Of a DNA stretch of 16,827 nt, positions 7,120-15,549 are shown piece by piece. The stretch is from NCBI GenBank assembly GCA_030849075.1, contig JASAOO010002999.1, positions 1 through 16,827 of the forward strand, in the 5' to 3' direction. The translations under genes and the position numbers were made by a program. The notes below the pieces were generated by a model that ran no database searches, was not told the DNA's origin, and was given only the letters and a program-made list of their open reading frames with translations. Position 1 is the stretch's first letter. Every line of letters begins with the position of its first letter. Source of the stretch: Zelonia costaricensis (taxonomy: Eukaryota; Euglenozoa; Kinetoplastea; Trypanosomatida; Trypanosomatidae).

Positions 7120-8397
7120 TCACCGGAGCCGGCGACCGCGCGTGAGAAACTCGTAGACGCGCTCGTCTCGCTCACGCTTGCGGTGCACGCCAGCGAGCAC
7201 ACTGGCCGCAGCCGGCGAGGCGGCCTCCACTGCACCGCCGGCCACTGCACAGCCGCCGACGCCCACACCCGCATCGGCGTGGCGCTGCGAACCCTGCGTC
7301 TCCGTCGCCGTGCCACCGGACGCCAACACGGCCCCCTCGACTCGCGGACGCCGCAGCGCGGGCAGCACCCCTTTGTAGCTGCCATCCTCTTCCGCCGCCA
7401 GCATGTCCAGCTCGTGGCGCTTCTGCATGTCCACCACGGCAGTGCCGCCCGCGGCGCGCTTGCGCTCCGCAAACTTGGTGACACCCGGCGGCACGGGCGG
7501 GTACCAGGTGAGGGCGAGTGGCGGGGGCGCCAGCACGTCGTCGGAGGTGAGCCCGGCGAGGAAGCTCGAGTGGCACCCCGCGGCGGTGGCGGCGGCGAAG
7601 GCCTGCAGGGTGTGCGGAGAGAGGGGGGAGCGCGGCTCGCCGCGGTGCAGCTGCTGCTGCTGACGCGCCAGAGCGGCCGTGATGGGGTCCACGGCTGGCA
7701 GGAGAAAGGAGCCGCTCAGCGCGGAGGCGGAGGCGGCAACGGGGTGCACGTACAATCGCGCCGGTGAATCCGCCGATGGGGCACCGCTCGACGGCGACCT
7801 CTCGCGGAGGGCCATCGAGTCGTCCTCTTCTGCGCCCGCCCCGTCCTCGGCGACGCTCCCGCACCCAGAGGCGTCACCCGGCTCAAAGATGGCGACCGGT
7901 GCGTCCACGTCGGACTCCTCTTCCTCCGCCTGCTCCTCTGTAGCGCCTGTCGTGTGCGGCAGCAGTGACGGCGGTGCACGCGGGCAGGGCGGGGAGCGCG
8001 AGGGCCAGCAGGTGGCAGGCGCGCCTGGGGAGGGGTCCACTGTCACCGCGCCGGCAGGATTGAAGGAAAGGGGACAAGGAAGAAGCGTTGAAGGCGGCCC
8101 TCCCGCGGCGGTGACGTCGGGCCGCGCGCCGTCGCTCAGGCCATGCGGCGCCGCGTACCCACCAGCGACCGCCGGAGCGCCGTAGGCAGCCACGAAAGGC
8201 ACCTCCAATGAGGGTGGCTGAGGACACGCGGCAGCGGCCACGCTCGTTGTACCAAGCGAAGGAGCAGCGGCTCCTGCTCCACTGCCGTGCACCGGCGGGG
8301 CGAGTGCGGGCGCGGGCATGGGGCCCAGCGCGCTGTATTGGCTTGGCATTGTGAAGGCGGCCAGGGCCGATGCCGGATGTGGGTCAGAGGTTGCCAT
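7120..8397 (-). CDS. Proline/alanine-rich protein of unknown function
   Basis: I do not recognise this 425-residue protein. Residues 1-150 are low-complexity Pro/Ala/Gly/Ser without charge. Residues 154-195 hold two acidic patches (EEQAEEEESDVD and EDGAGAEEDD). A more ordered-looking core spans about 228-355, with QQQQL, a WYPPVPPGVTKFAERKR segment that could be a short protein-binding motif, and a charged helix DMQKRHELDMLAAEEDGSYKG. The C-terminus is basic (VHRKRERDERVYEFLTRGRRLR, about 404-425), which could be a nuclear signal or an RNA-binding tail. No membrane segment or signal peptide is seen. The open frame runs upstream to a TTG at 8673, but that part is mostly repeat-coded His/Thr/Cys/Val. 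I start at the ATG at 8395-8397, after the TG-rich leader; ATGs 16 and 26 codons later are alternatives. Stop is TGA. Composition suggests a mostly disordered scaffold, which is inference. Confidence 0.75.
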   Translation of the reverse strand: MATSDPHPASALAAFTMPSQYSALGPMPAPALAPPVHGSGAGAAAPSLGTTSVAAAACPQPPSLEVPFVAAYGAPAVAGGYAAPHGLSDGARPDVTAAGGPPSTLLPCPLSFNPAGAVTVDPSPGAPATCWPSRSPPCPRAPPSLLPHTTGATEEQAEEEESDVDAPVAIFEPGDASGCGSVAEDGAGAEEDDSMALRERSPSSGAPSADSPARLYVHPVAASASALSGSFLLPAVDPITAALARQQQQLHRGEPRSPLSPHTLQAFAAATAAGCHSSFLAGLTSDDVLAPPPLALTWYPPVPPGVTKFAERKRAAGGTAVVDMQKRHELDMLAAEEDGSYKGVLPALRRPRVEGAVLASGGTATETQGSQRHADAGVGVGGCAVAGGAVEAASPAAASVLAGVHRKRERDERVYEFLTRGRRLR

Positions 8398-8411
8398 GAG
8401 GCCCTGCTGCC

Positions 8412-8500
8412 CTTTGCACACACACACAGACACACAGACACACAGACAGATGGCGAGCCGCTGGGAGACGGGTAAGTGAGTGTGAATGTGTTCGTGAGGA
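8412..8500 (-). promoter_or_regulatory. Predicted trans-splice acceptor zone for the proline-rich gene
   Basis: Two candidates are seen: a C/T/A-rich tract at about 8463-8500 ending in AG at 8461-8462, or the TG/CTG repeat itself (8417-8450) acting as the tract with AG at 8412-8413. The leader would be 63 or 14 bases long. Confidence 0.35.
8417..8450. repeat. CA/CAGA microsatellite in the leader of the proline-rich gene
   Basis: CA units with periodic CAGA interruptions, starting 20 bases from the ATG. On the coding strand it reads TG/CTGTG, so it is probably part of the 5' untranslated region or of the splice tract. Confidence 0.85.
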
Positions 8501-9243
8501 TAGCAGTATGTGTGTCTGTGTGTTCCTCTGTCAAGAGGTTGCTCTGGCGCCGACGTTGCGCAGGATCGCTCGCCGTGGAGCAGCGAACCGTCGTCGCTGC
8601 GCAGCGACGCGCAGGCTTGCGAGGGCCCGGGTGGGATTGAGGCGAGGTGGCGCGCTGCTGCGGAGCGCCGCAACGACTCGGCCTACGAGTGTGTGTGTGT
8701 GAGATGCGGAGGAGTGGGAGCGAGAGCTACGGTGAGGGGCAAAGGAATTAGGAACGCTGTGCGAGACTGAGCAGACAGCGGGAAGGTGAGGGCTGAGTTC
8801 GCGTGCTTCTGGTGCTGTGGTGGACAAGAGTGCGCTGTGTGAGGCCGGAGAGAGCAAGTGAGGAGGCCAGCAAGCGTCGCAAGAGGCAGTTGAATGGGAA
8901 ATGAAGGCCGCGGATGCAGCGCTGCAGCGTTGGGACGCCGGCGTAGCACCCAAGAGCACAGGTGATTTTCATGCACCCCGCGTCGTTTCGAAGTGGATGC
9001 TTGTGTGTGTGGAGGGGGGGGGGGTGACGAGCTGCAGAGGCACGAGCTGCAGGAGGATTGCCGCACGCATGCACCCGCTCTGCACGCAGTGCCCCGCACC
9101 CGTGGCAGCCCGCACTCACACGTTGACCGAAGGAGGGAGAGAGAGAACACGACCAGATGAGGCGGCGTGCCTTTCCCCCGCCCCCACCGCTCTCCTCGCA
9201 CCCCTTCAACGTGCGCACATGTCCACTGTGTCCACGTGTGCTG

Positions 9244-9266
9244 GTGTGTGTGTGTGTGTGTGTGTG
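9244..9266. repeat. GT microsatellite
   Basis: About eleven GT units, CA on the coding strand, in the gap between two genes. Confidence 0.85.
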
Positions 9267-9598
9267 CCTGTGTGCAAGTTATGTGTGGTGAACGGCCGTT
9301 TGTATTCGCGCCACACCCGAGTCGAAACGCCCTCTTCTGTCTCACCCAAGCCAACACTACAACCTCAAACTGTGACAAGATCCACGCGCACCCTCCGCCT
9401 GGCGCCATCGTGGCAAGGACCGGCTCGAAGCGCGACTGCACTCGCCCAACACTCGAAAGAGAGAGAAAGGAACAGGGAAGAGGGCAAAGCAGAGATGTGG
9501 GAGGGGGGGCGACCCTATCGCAACCTCACCGCCCCCGCCGCCTGTCGAGGTCTGCATCACACGCTCATGCCGCCATCTTTCCCTCCCCCCACACCGCC

Positions 9599-11428
9599 TT
9601 ACGCGTCTGCCACCGGAGCGACGAGCGAGACGGTCACCAGCGGCGAGTGCACCTCCGCCAGCACCGCCGCAAACGCTGCCTTGGCAGAGGCGCCGCACAG
9701 CACGAGCGCAGTCGTCGCGGAGGAGGCCGCCGGCGCGACTGATGCCGCCGTCGCTGGCGATGCCGGCACTGCTTCCTCCTCGTCAGGGAGATCGTCAGCG
9801 GCCTCGTCCTCCTCCTCCTCCACTGCGTCGACATCACCCTCATCAACGTTGGGCACACACGCCGCCGCACCCCCGTTCGATGCCGCGGTCGGTGTCTCCC
9901 CAGGCCTCTTCTGCGCCACCTCCGCCGCGACGGACTCTACAAGCGCCGCGAGCAGGTGCTGGGGCTCCAGCAGCGCGTCCACAATCACGTCCTGCACCAG
10001 CGTCACAGGCCCAGCCGCTGCGCAGCACGCCTGCTGGTACGCATCTCGCGGTGCTCCCGCACGCCGCAGCAGCTGCACCAAAGTCGGTGGCGCCGCCCCA
10101 CCCGCCTCGGCTGCCGCAGTTGCCGCTGCGGCGGTGAGCAGCGCCGTCACTTGGGCTGGCGTCAGCGTTGTGCTGTCCACCACCACGGTCCACCGGCGCC
10201 ACGAGGGTGACGCGCGCACCCGCACGTACGCCTCCAAGCGGAAGCACCCGCGAAGCTCGGCGCTCTGCACAAACGCCGCATGCCATGCAGCCGTCCCGCC
10301 GCTGGACAAGCCCGTCCGCACCGGCAGCAACGGCGCCACCGCCGCCACATCCGTCCAGAGGGGCAGCTGGTGGCCACGGCCGAGGGTGTACAGTGCGTGC
10401 TGCACCGCGTCGCACACCTCGCTGGGCCGCACGGCAACCGGCGCCGCATCCGCGCCAGCAGCAGCACCACTTGGCCGCCACGTGACCGCTACGCTGTTGT
10501 GCCCGGCGCGGTGGAAGAGCAGCTCGCCCGTCACGGCAGACCGTGTGATAGTGAGCACCGTGGAGAAGTGCTGGCGCACAAACGCCGGGAAGGAGGTTGC
10601 GCCGCTGCCGTACGCGGGCAGCCACAGCGGCGGGAGCGTGACCCAGATGGGGTTGGTGGACTGCAGGTGGGCCAGCACCGCTGCCTCTGTCCATCCCTCG
10701 TACGGGATCTGAGCCGCCAACCGCTCCAGCACGTCGCGCCAGTTCAGCGGAACGACGCACAAGCTCTGCGCTGACACATCACCCGCGGCAGCAGCATCTG
10801 CAGCGGCTGCGGTGGTGGTGGTGCTGCTGGGCGTCGGCTTGCGCGCGAAGTAGCAGTCGTGCTGCAGCACACGCCAGACCGCCATAAGCAGCAGGTGGCG
10901 CGGCACGCTGTGGTGTTTTTCGGTGGCAACAGCCGCGGCAGTACCTGCCGGCTTCGTGGCCGCAGTGCTCGGCGGAGAGATTCGGGTGCCGTCAAGGCCT
11001 AAGCCGATCTGCCGCTCGAAGACTTCCTCGATGCCGTGCAGGGGCACCGCGGAGTGCCCCGCGCCGAGCCGCAGGAGGCGGCGCATGGTTTGGTGCTGGC
11101 CGATGATGCGCTGCATCACGTCCGAGGGCACGCCGGCGAGGGCCGCGACGGGACCCTCAGCCGCTGTCGATGTCGCAGCCGGAGCAGCGGGTGTAGTGGC
11201 TGTCGCCTGCGAGGCGGCATGCCGCCGCTGCGTCGCGGTGCAGTTCGTCAGCTGCACGACACGGAGGTCGCGCGTGGTGCCGATGGCAGAGAGCGCTGCT
11301 GCGGCTGCGGCTGTGACGGCACCGTGAGTCCCCGACGACTTCGCACACGCGCTCCAGGCGATGGTGGGAAGTCGCCCTCCGGCGATTGCCTGCGGGAGAG
11401 CCGCGGCAGTGCGGCGACGGAGAAGCAT
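9599..11428 (-). CDS. Unknown protein, probably imported into the mitochondrion
   Basis: I do not recognise the family of this 609-residue protein. The start MLLRRRTAAALPQAIAGGRL, with five arginines or more and no acids in the first 50 residues, is a typical mitochondrial leader. Ordered-looking blocks follow: 101-145 (helical, QRIIGQHQTMRRLLRLG), 175-195 (PRHLLLMAVWRVLQHDCYF), 225-320 (PLNWRDVLERLAAQIPYEGWTE through VTWRPS), 333-425 (DAVQHALYTLGRGHQLPLW to RRWTVVVDST) and 447-505. They are split by Ala/Thr linkers. Residues 529-552 are a strongly acidic run (DEGDVDAVEEEEDEAADD), followed by a hydrophobic Ala/Val end at 570-605. The open frame reaches upstream to GTG at 11911 through repeat-coded sequence; I chose ATG 11426-11428 because the leader begins there and pyrimidine tracts plus AG lie just upstream. 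Stop is TAA. A role in mitochondrial RNA or ribosome biology is only a guess. Confidence 0.75.
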   Translation of the reverse strand: MLLRRRTAAALPQAIAGGRLPTIAWSACAKSSGTHGAVTAAAAAALSAIGTTRDLRVVQLTNCTATQRRHAASQATATTPAAPAATSTAAEGPVAALAGVPSDVMQRIIGQHQTMRRLLRLGAGHSAVPLHGIEEVFERQIGLGLDGTRISPPSTAATKPAGTAAAVATEKHHSVPRHLLLMAVWRVLQHDCYFARKPTPSSTTTTAAAADAAAAGDVSAQSLCVVPLNWRDVLERLAAQIPYEGWTEAAVLAHLQSTNPIWVTLPPLWLPAYGSGATSFPAFVRQHFSTVLTITRSAVTGELLFHRAGHNSVAVTWRPSGAAAGADAAPVAVRPSEVCDAVQHALYTLGRGHQLPLWTDVAAVAPLLPVRTGLSSGGTAAWHAAFVQSAELRGCFRLEAYVRVRASPSWRRWTVVVDSTTLTPAQVTALLTAAAATAAAEAGGAAPPTLVQLLRRAGAPRDAYQQACCAAAGPVTLVQDVIVDALLEPQHLLAALVESVAAEVAQKRPGETPTAASNGGAAACVPNVDEGDVDAVEEEEDEAADDLPDEEEAVPASPATAASVAPAASSATTALVLCGASAKAAFAAVLAEVHSPLVTVSLVAPVADA

Positions 11429-11522
11429 CCCCGAAAGACCGGCAGCAGCGGTTGATGGAATGGCTTGCAGGATGTGGTCGAGCTGGCCTCGCCCACACGA
11501 AACGCGAGTGGGGAGCGCACTA

Positions 11523-11697
11523 CTAGTGCAGAGGAGGATCACTGAGGTCAAAGGTGGGCGCGAGCCCTTGTGTGCGTGTGTGCGTGCGTGAAAGGAACTC
11601 TTGTGTGCGGCCTCGCAGACGGCAGCACGCACATGTAACTGCACCGCGTGTGAGGGGGGGGGGAAGCACAGAGGGAGATAAAAGACACGAGAGGGAG
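11523..11697 (-). promoter_or_regulatory. Predicted trans-splice acceptor zone for the mitochondrial-type unknown gene
   Basis: The stronger tract is at about 11650-11697 with AG at 11639-11640. A second tract at 11530-11556 ends in AG at 11523-11524. Both lie upstream of ATG 11428, which they would make the first ATG in that frame of the message. Confidence 0.4.
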
Positions 11698-12108
11698 AAG
11701 CCGTAAACACATCGTAGGACGCACTGAAGCAACAGCCGGGGGGGGAAGGGTGTCCGTGGCCGCACCAGCTGCAGCGAGAGCGAAGGCCTGCGTTTTGGCG
11801 AGACACGCAATGCTCGGGGTGCTCAACTCGCATACGATGGCCGGCAGAGAGAGAAGGTGTCCACCCATGCACACGCATGCGGAGCAGAGAAGAGCCCCGC
11901 GGGCCGCACACGAGAGGAGGCGCAGTCTGAACTCCCCCCCCTCCCCCTCTTCGCTGTATGGCCGCGCCCGCCTTTCATGGAAGCGCCATCGACGCGCGCT
12001 GTGGCAGTCGTCCGCGTCAATGCCCGCGTGCCCTTCTCAAGTGCCGCTGAGGGCAGCACAGCACAGCGAGGTTAGTCACGGAAGCCGACGTCTGACGGTT
12101 GACGGAGA

Positions 12109-12138
12109 GTCCGCCCCGCTCGACCTGGAGCGGCGCGG
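12109..12138. repeat. Imperfect hairpin, 11-base arms
   Basis: TCCGCCCCGCT (12109-12119) and AGCGGCGCGGA (12128-12138) pair with one central mismatch around an 8-base loop. In sequence this rich in G and C such a match may be chance. Confidence 0.4.
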
Positions 12139-12461
12139 ATGCGTGTTGCTTTCGTTCTTATGCACCGTGTGATGACGGACAGCACGCATGTCCAGCTCAC
12201 GCGAGGAGGCACACTCGCAACTCACGCGAGACGGGCGAAGAGGCCTCCCGTCGCGCCTCCTCGTGCTACCACCTGCTGAGAAGGTGCGCCCAACACAAAA
12301 AAAACACCCCATGGTTAATCTTCCTTACTCGGTTGGCGTGTAGTGAGCCGCGACGTGTGCCCGGGTTTCATCAGCGGGCCTCACTTCCTCTGAGGCAGGA
12401 CTCTTCGGGGTGGGGAGAGGGGGGAAGGTGGCGCCATCCTCGTGCAGCACCCGTCACCGCA

Positions 12462-12479
12462 CCCCTTTCCCCCCTCCCC
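12462..12479 (-). repeat. G-run cluster in the helicase 3' region
   Basis: Transcript-sense runs G4, A, G6, AAA, G4. It is about 350 bases past the helicase stop codon, after another G9/G3 cluster at 12779-12791 that lies about 40 bases past the stop. Confidence 0.4.
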
Positions 12480-12577
12480 TCTCCGCCTGGCCCATATGTG
12501 CCGAAACGTCCAGCGGGACTGCACCGTCGCGGCCTTGACATGCCTTATCGTTAACCTACATCCACCCAGAGATCAGT

Positions 12578-12606
12578 ACACACAGACACACACACACACA
12601 CACACA
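12578..12606. repeat. CA microsatellite
   Basis: About fourteen CA-type units with one CAGA interruption; TG on the coding strand, about 230 bases after the helicase stop. Confidence 0.85.
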
Positions 12607-12830
12607 GATCCAATCGCGCACACGCGTCACAAGCGAGGCACCCCAACGCTGCGCGGTGCGCAGGAGGGGTGGGGAGGGGGGTAGAGCTTCAGGGAAGAAA
12701 AGGCTCGAGGCGGCAGAGCCATCGGAAAGCGGCTCGTACCTTCACCCGCGTTGCTGCCTCCGTGTGGGTGACGTCAGTCCCCCCCCCACCCTCTCCACCG
12801 CCGCACCCGATATCGCCACTGGTACGGTGC

Positions 12831-14894
12831 TTACGCCTCCTGAAGAGTGTACTTCCACAGCTGCTGCTTCACCTCGTGTGCGTGGCTCACCGGCACGCTG
12901 AAGACGACCACCTCCCCGCTGCTACCCTCCTCCTCGTGCACGTCGGACAGCAGCGCCTTGAGAGGCCCATCGACGTTGCTGTCGAGCACGTGCATCGCCG
13001 TGGGCACCTTCACGTTCGGCTTCGTGTACCGGAACGGGTTGCGGACCACCAGCTTCATAGAGGCCACAGGCACCGCCGCAGCCGACGCGCTGCCCTTCGA
13101 CGTCGCCGGCGCGGCAGAGGCAGCGGCCCCCGCCGGCACACCGGCAGCGGCGAGCGCGGGCTGAAGAGCCTTGAACACCGCGTGGGTCGACTTGGCAATC
13201 GCGTCCACGACGGCCGCCTCCGCCGCCTGGTGCAGGAGGATGCAGCGCCCAGGCCGCCCCACACGCGCCGTGCGACCCGCGCGGTGCACGAAGGTGTCGG
13301 CTGCCAGTGCGTCGCGGGGCAGGTGCAGCATGAGCACCGTGTCCACCGCCGTGAAGTCCAGCCCACGGGCGGCGACGTCGGTGCACAGCAGCACCTGCGC
13401 CACGCCACTGTTGAAGTCCTCGATGGCAGCCACGCGCTCCACCTCGTCCTTCTGCGCGGTGAGGGCCCGCACGACGAGGGCCGACGACGAGGACGACGAC
13501 GCCACCGCCACCGACGACGCAGCGGCGCCGTCCTTCTTCTTGTTCAGCTTCTTTTTGCCCGTAGGGGTCTCCGCAGGCGCAGCGGTGGCGGCGGTGCGCA
13601 AGGCCGCCTCCAGCGCGGTGAGCTGCTTTGGACTGCCGAAGACGACCACGCGGCCGTGGAAGGCGGTGTGCTCCGTCAGCAGCTGCACGGCACGCGGCAC
13701 GCGCTCCGCCAGGCTGCAGACGTCGTGGAAGCACTCCAGCTGCGCCGGCAGCTTCGCCGAGCCGACGGCGACGAGCTGGTAGTAGTACTTTTTCACGCCC
13801 AGGAAGCCGGCCTTGAGCACCCAGTTCGGAATGGTGGCCCCGCAGAGGACGTAGTGGTGGGCCCGGAAGTCGTTCAGCAGGCCGTCGGCCAGCGAGCCGT
13901 TCGACTTGCGGATGAACTTGAGCAGGTTCTTCATGCGGCGCCCCAGCGCCGAGAAGCGCGGGCCGAGGGTCATGTCCACCTCATCAACGACAATGGCACG
14001 CACGCGCGCTGCGCGAATCACGGCGCCGCCTCCCGCCTCATCGCGATCCCCCTTTTCCTCCTCCGCATCCTCCTCCTCGTCTGCGTCGTCTTCGCTCTCG
14101 TCGTCCGAGTCCGCCGCAGGCGGTGCCGCCGCCTTCTTACCGGCCGACCCCGGCTGACGCTGCCGCTTCTGGCCGAGCAGCCGCGCCTCTTGCTGCGCCT
14201 CCGCCTCCTCCACCGCCGTGGCTGCGGCAGCCGCGCGCCGGCCGCGAATCGCCTCGTCGAGGTTGCGCACTGTGCCAATCAAGATGTCCACCGCTGCGCC
14301 GTCGGAGGTGGGCTGCAGGTCGTCGACGCCCGCGACGGCGATGCGGAGGTTGGTCTGCTTGCCGTAGATCTTCTCCAGCACGCTCTTGGTCTGCATCGCA
14401 AGGTCGTTGCTGAAGACGAAGATGAGCAGGAAGGGCCCCGGCGGCGCCTCGGGGCTGGACTGCTTCGGCGCCGGCGTCGCGGTGCGCTCAACCAGCAGGT
14501 GGCGCTCGATGAGCGGGAGCGCGTAGGCGAGCGTCTTGCCGCTGCCCGTGCGGCTGTGCAGGATGACGTCGCGGCCGTTGAAGACGCCGCGGTAGCACTG
14601 TGCCTGGCACGGCAACAGCCCGGTGAAGCCCATCTTGCCCTCCAGCACCTTCGCCGTCGCGGCCGTCATGAGGGCGGTCTTGATGGAGTTGGCTTGGTGG
14701 TGGTGCGGGTCAGCCAGCGCCGCCTCCGCCTCCTTCTGCGACGTGTGCCGCTTCTCCACGGTCACTTCCTTCTGTAGGCGGTCGAAGGCCGTGTCGACGC
14801 GCTCGTCCGTGTGAAGGACGACCGTCCCCGTCTTCTTCACCTTGCGGCGCTGCCGCTGCGCCCCGCCGGCGGTCTCCCAGCTGTACACGTGCAT
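12831..14894 (-). CDS. DEAD-box-family ATP-dependent RNA helicase (DEVD type)
   Basis: This 687-residue protein should unwind or remodel RNA using ATP. Motifs in order: Q-motif region about 88-100 (KMGFTGLLPCQAQ), motif I RTGSGKT at 115-121, a divergent Ia (FSNDLAMQT, 161-169, instead of PTRELAxQ), divergent Ib (IGTVRNL, 206-212), motif II DEVD at 304-307, motif III reduced to ATIP at 353-356, motif IV VVVFGSP at 416-422, motif V TDVAARGLD at 505-513, and motif VI HRAGRTARVGR at 537-547. An insert at about 215-290, basic then strongly acidic, separates Ib from II; a Lys-rich and Ser-rich insert lies at 446-472. DEVD also occurs in the Gu/DDX21 group, but the C-terminus (612-687) shows no clear GUCT domain. 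The frame extends to TTG at 15209; I start at ATG 14892-14894, after strong pyrimidine tracts. Stop is TAA. Substrate and compartment are unknown. Confidence 0.92.
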   Translation of the reverse strand: MHVYSWETAGGAQRQRRKVKKTGTVVLHTDERVDTAFDRLQKEVTVEKRHTSQKEAEAALADPHHHQANSIKTALMTAATAKVLEGKMGFTGLLPCQAQCYRGVFNGRDVILHSRTGSGKTLAYALPLIERHLLVERTATPAPKQSSPEAPPGPFLLIFVFSNDLAMQTKSVLEKIYGKQTNLRIAVAGVDDLQPTSDGAAVDILIGTVRNLDEAIRGRRAAAAATAVEEAEAQQEARLLGQKRQRQPGSAGKKAAAPPAADSDDESEDDADEEEDAEEEKGDRDEAGGGAVIRAARVRAIVVDEVDMTLGPRFSALGRRMKNLLKFIRKSNGSLADGLLNDFRAHHYVLCGATIPNWVLKAGFLGVKKYYYQLVAVGSAKLPAQLECFHDVCSLAERVPRAVQLLTEHTAFHGRVVVFGSPKQLTALEAALRTAATAAPAETPTGKKKLNKKKDGAAASSVAVASSSSSSALVVRALTAQKDEVERVAAIEDFNSGVAQVLLCTDVAARGLDFTAVDTVLMLHLPRDALAADTFVHRAGRTARVGRPGRCILLHQAAEAAVVDAIAKSTHAVFKALQPALAAAGVPAGAAASAAPATSKGSASAAAVPVASMKLVVRNPFRYTKPNVKVPTAMHVLDSNVDGPLKALLSDVHEEEGSSGEVVVFSVPVSHAHEVKQQLWKYTLQEA

Positions 14895-14945
14895 CACGAC
14901 GGCGAGGGGAACGGAGGCGGCGTACACGTCCACGCACGCACGGAG

Positions 14946-14983
14946 CTGATGTGGGACGGAGGTGATGAAAGGGGATGGGGGGG
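14946..14983 (-). promoter_or_regulatory. Predicted trans-splice acceptor for the helicase gene
   Basis: On the coding strand a C/T-rich tract (14951-14983) leads to AG at 14946-14947, about 51 bases before the ATG. Another strong tract ends at an AG near 14992. Both support the start at 14894. Confidence 0.45.
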
Positions 14984-15148
14984 ACAACGACCTGAGTACC
15001 GGAGAGGGAGGGGAGAAGGCAGGGTAACGATGCAGTTCGCAGCACTGCACGTCAAACCTTCTCTTGACACAAACACAAGAGATGCAGCAGCGTTGGGAAG
15101 ATAAGAGAAGCTGCGAGCTGAAGAGTGACTCCGCACGTAGATCTGGGT

Positions 15149-15178
15149 GCGTGTGTATGTGTGTGTGTGTGTGTGTGA
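15149..15178. repeat. GT microsatellite
   Basis: GT repeat with one TA interruption, about 255 bases upstream of the helicase start codon. Confidence 0.85.
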
Positions 15179-15506
15179 TGGGATATGCGCATTCCCAAAC
15201 GGAGAACAAGAGGTAGCAGAGGTGAGAAAGAGGATCGAGTCAAGTCACTGAGGTAGTAGGAGCGGCCATCGCGGAAAGCACGCACGCAACGCAAAGCGGC
15301 AACACGGGGGGGTGCGGCTTCGTACACTGGCGCAGCGTCAGGGTGGTGTTCGGATGGGCAGAGCAGCACTGTGCACGTGTGACGCTCTTATTTCTCCCTA
15401 TTCTCCGAGGATTCTGCGAGGGCACCGCGCACACACGCGGCCGGTAGCTATCCGCCTGTGAGAGTATCGCAAATCAAGGAGAGCTGTGTAAGGGCATCAG
15501 CGAGTT

Positions 15507-15508
<2 letters not shown>

Positions 15509-15548
<40 letters not shown>
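15509..15548. repeat. Pure (GT)20 microsatellite
   Basis: Forty bases of uninterrupted GT, the longest and purest repeat in the window; it ends where the 15549-15576 hairpin begins. Such a run is likely to vary in length among isolates. Confidence 0.92.

Positions 15549-15549
<1 letters not shown>

Larger units (their letters stand above)
8398..9598. other. Intergenic region between the mitochondrial-type unknown gene and the proline-rich gene
   Basis: A 1.2 kb gap with no gene seen. A CA run (8417-8450) lies within 20 bases of the next start codon. There is a GT run at 9244-9266, a long G run on the plus strand near 9011-9024, and strong polypyrimidine stretches in the transcript sense at about 9128-9150 and 9450-9515. 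Open frames here encode only repeat-derived His/Thr or Cys/Val peptides. Confidence 0.6.
11429..12830. other. Intergenic region between the helicase gene and the mitochondrial-type unknown gene
   Basis: A 1.4 kb gap with no gene supported. It holds G-run clusters in the transcript sense at 12779-12791 and 12462-12479, a CA microsatellite at 12578-12606, an 8-base A run near 12296-12303, an imperfect hairpin at 12109-12138 (11-base arms, one mismatch), and two candidate splice-acceptor tracts near 11639-11697 and 11523-11556. A plus-strand open frame at 11750-12172 has no coding character that I can see. Confidence 0.6.

Noticed and set aside
8901..10712. 603-codon open frame on the plus strand
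   Set aside because: Overlaps the mitochondrial-type gene in antisense and starts in low-complexity intergenic sequence.
11429..11911. 161-codon N-terminal extension of the mitochondrial-type protein
   Set aside because: Begins with GTG and runs through repeat-coded and C-rich sequence upstream of the splice tracts; starting at 11428 puts an import leader at the N-terminus.
11750..12172. 140-codon plus-strand open frame in the intergenic gap
   Set aside because: Opposite to the transcription direction of all other genes, no recognisable domain, basic low-complexity composition.
12669..14777. 702-codon open frame on the plus strand
   Set aside because: Antisense shadow of the helicase gene; Arg/His/Leu-rich composition typical of GC-rich antisense frames, and no domain is visible.
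14895..15209. N-terminal extension of the helicase to 15209
   Set aside because: It begins with TTG, crosses the GT repeat (coding His-Thr repeats) and the predicted splice acceptors.
15509..15548. GT repeats as a CRISPR-like or telomere-like array
   Set aside because: Simple dinucleotide repeat without spacers and without the TTAGGG telomere unit.
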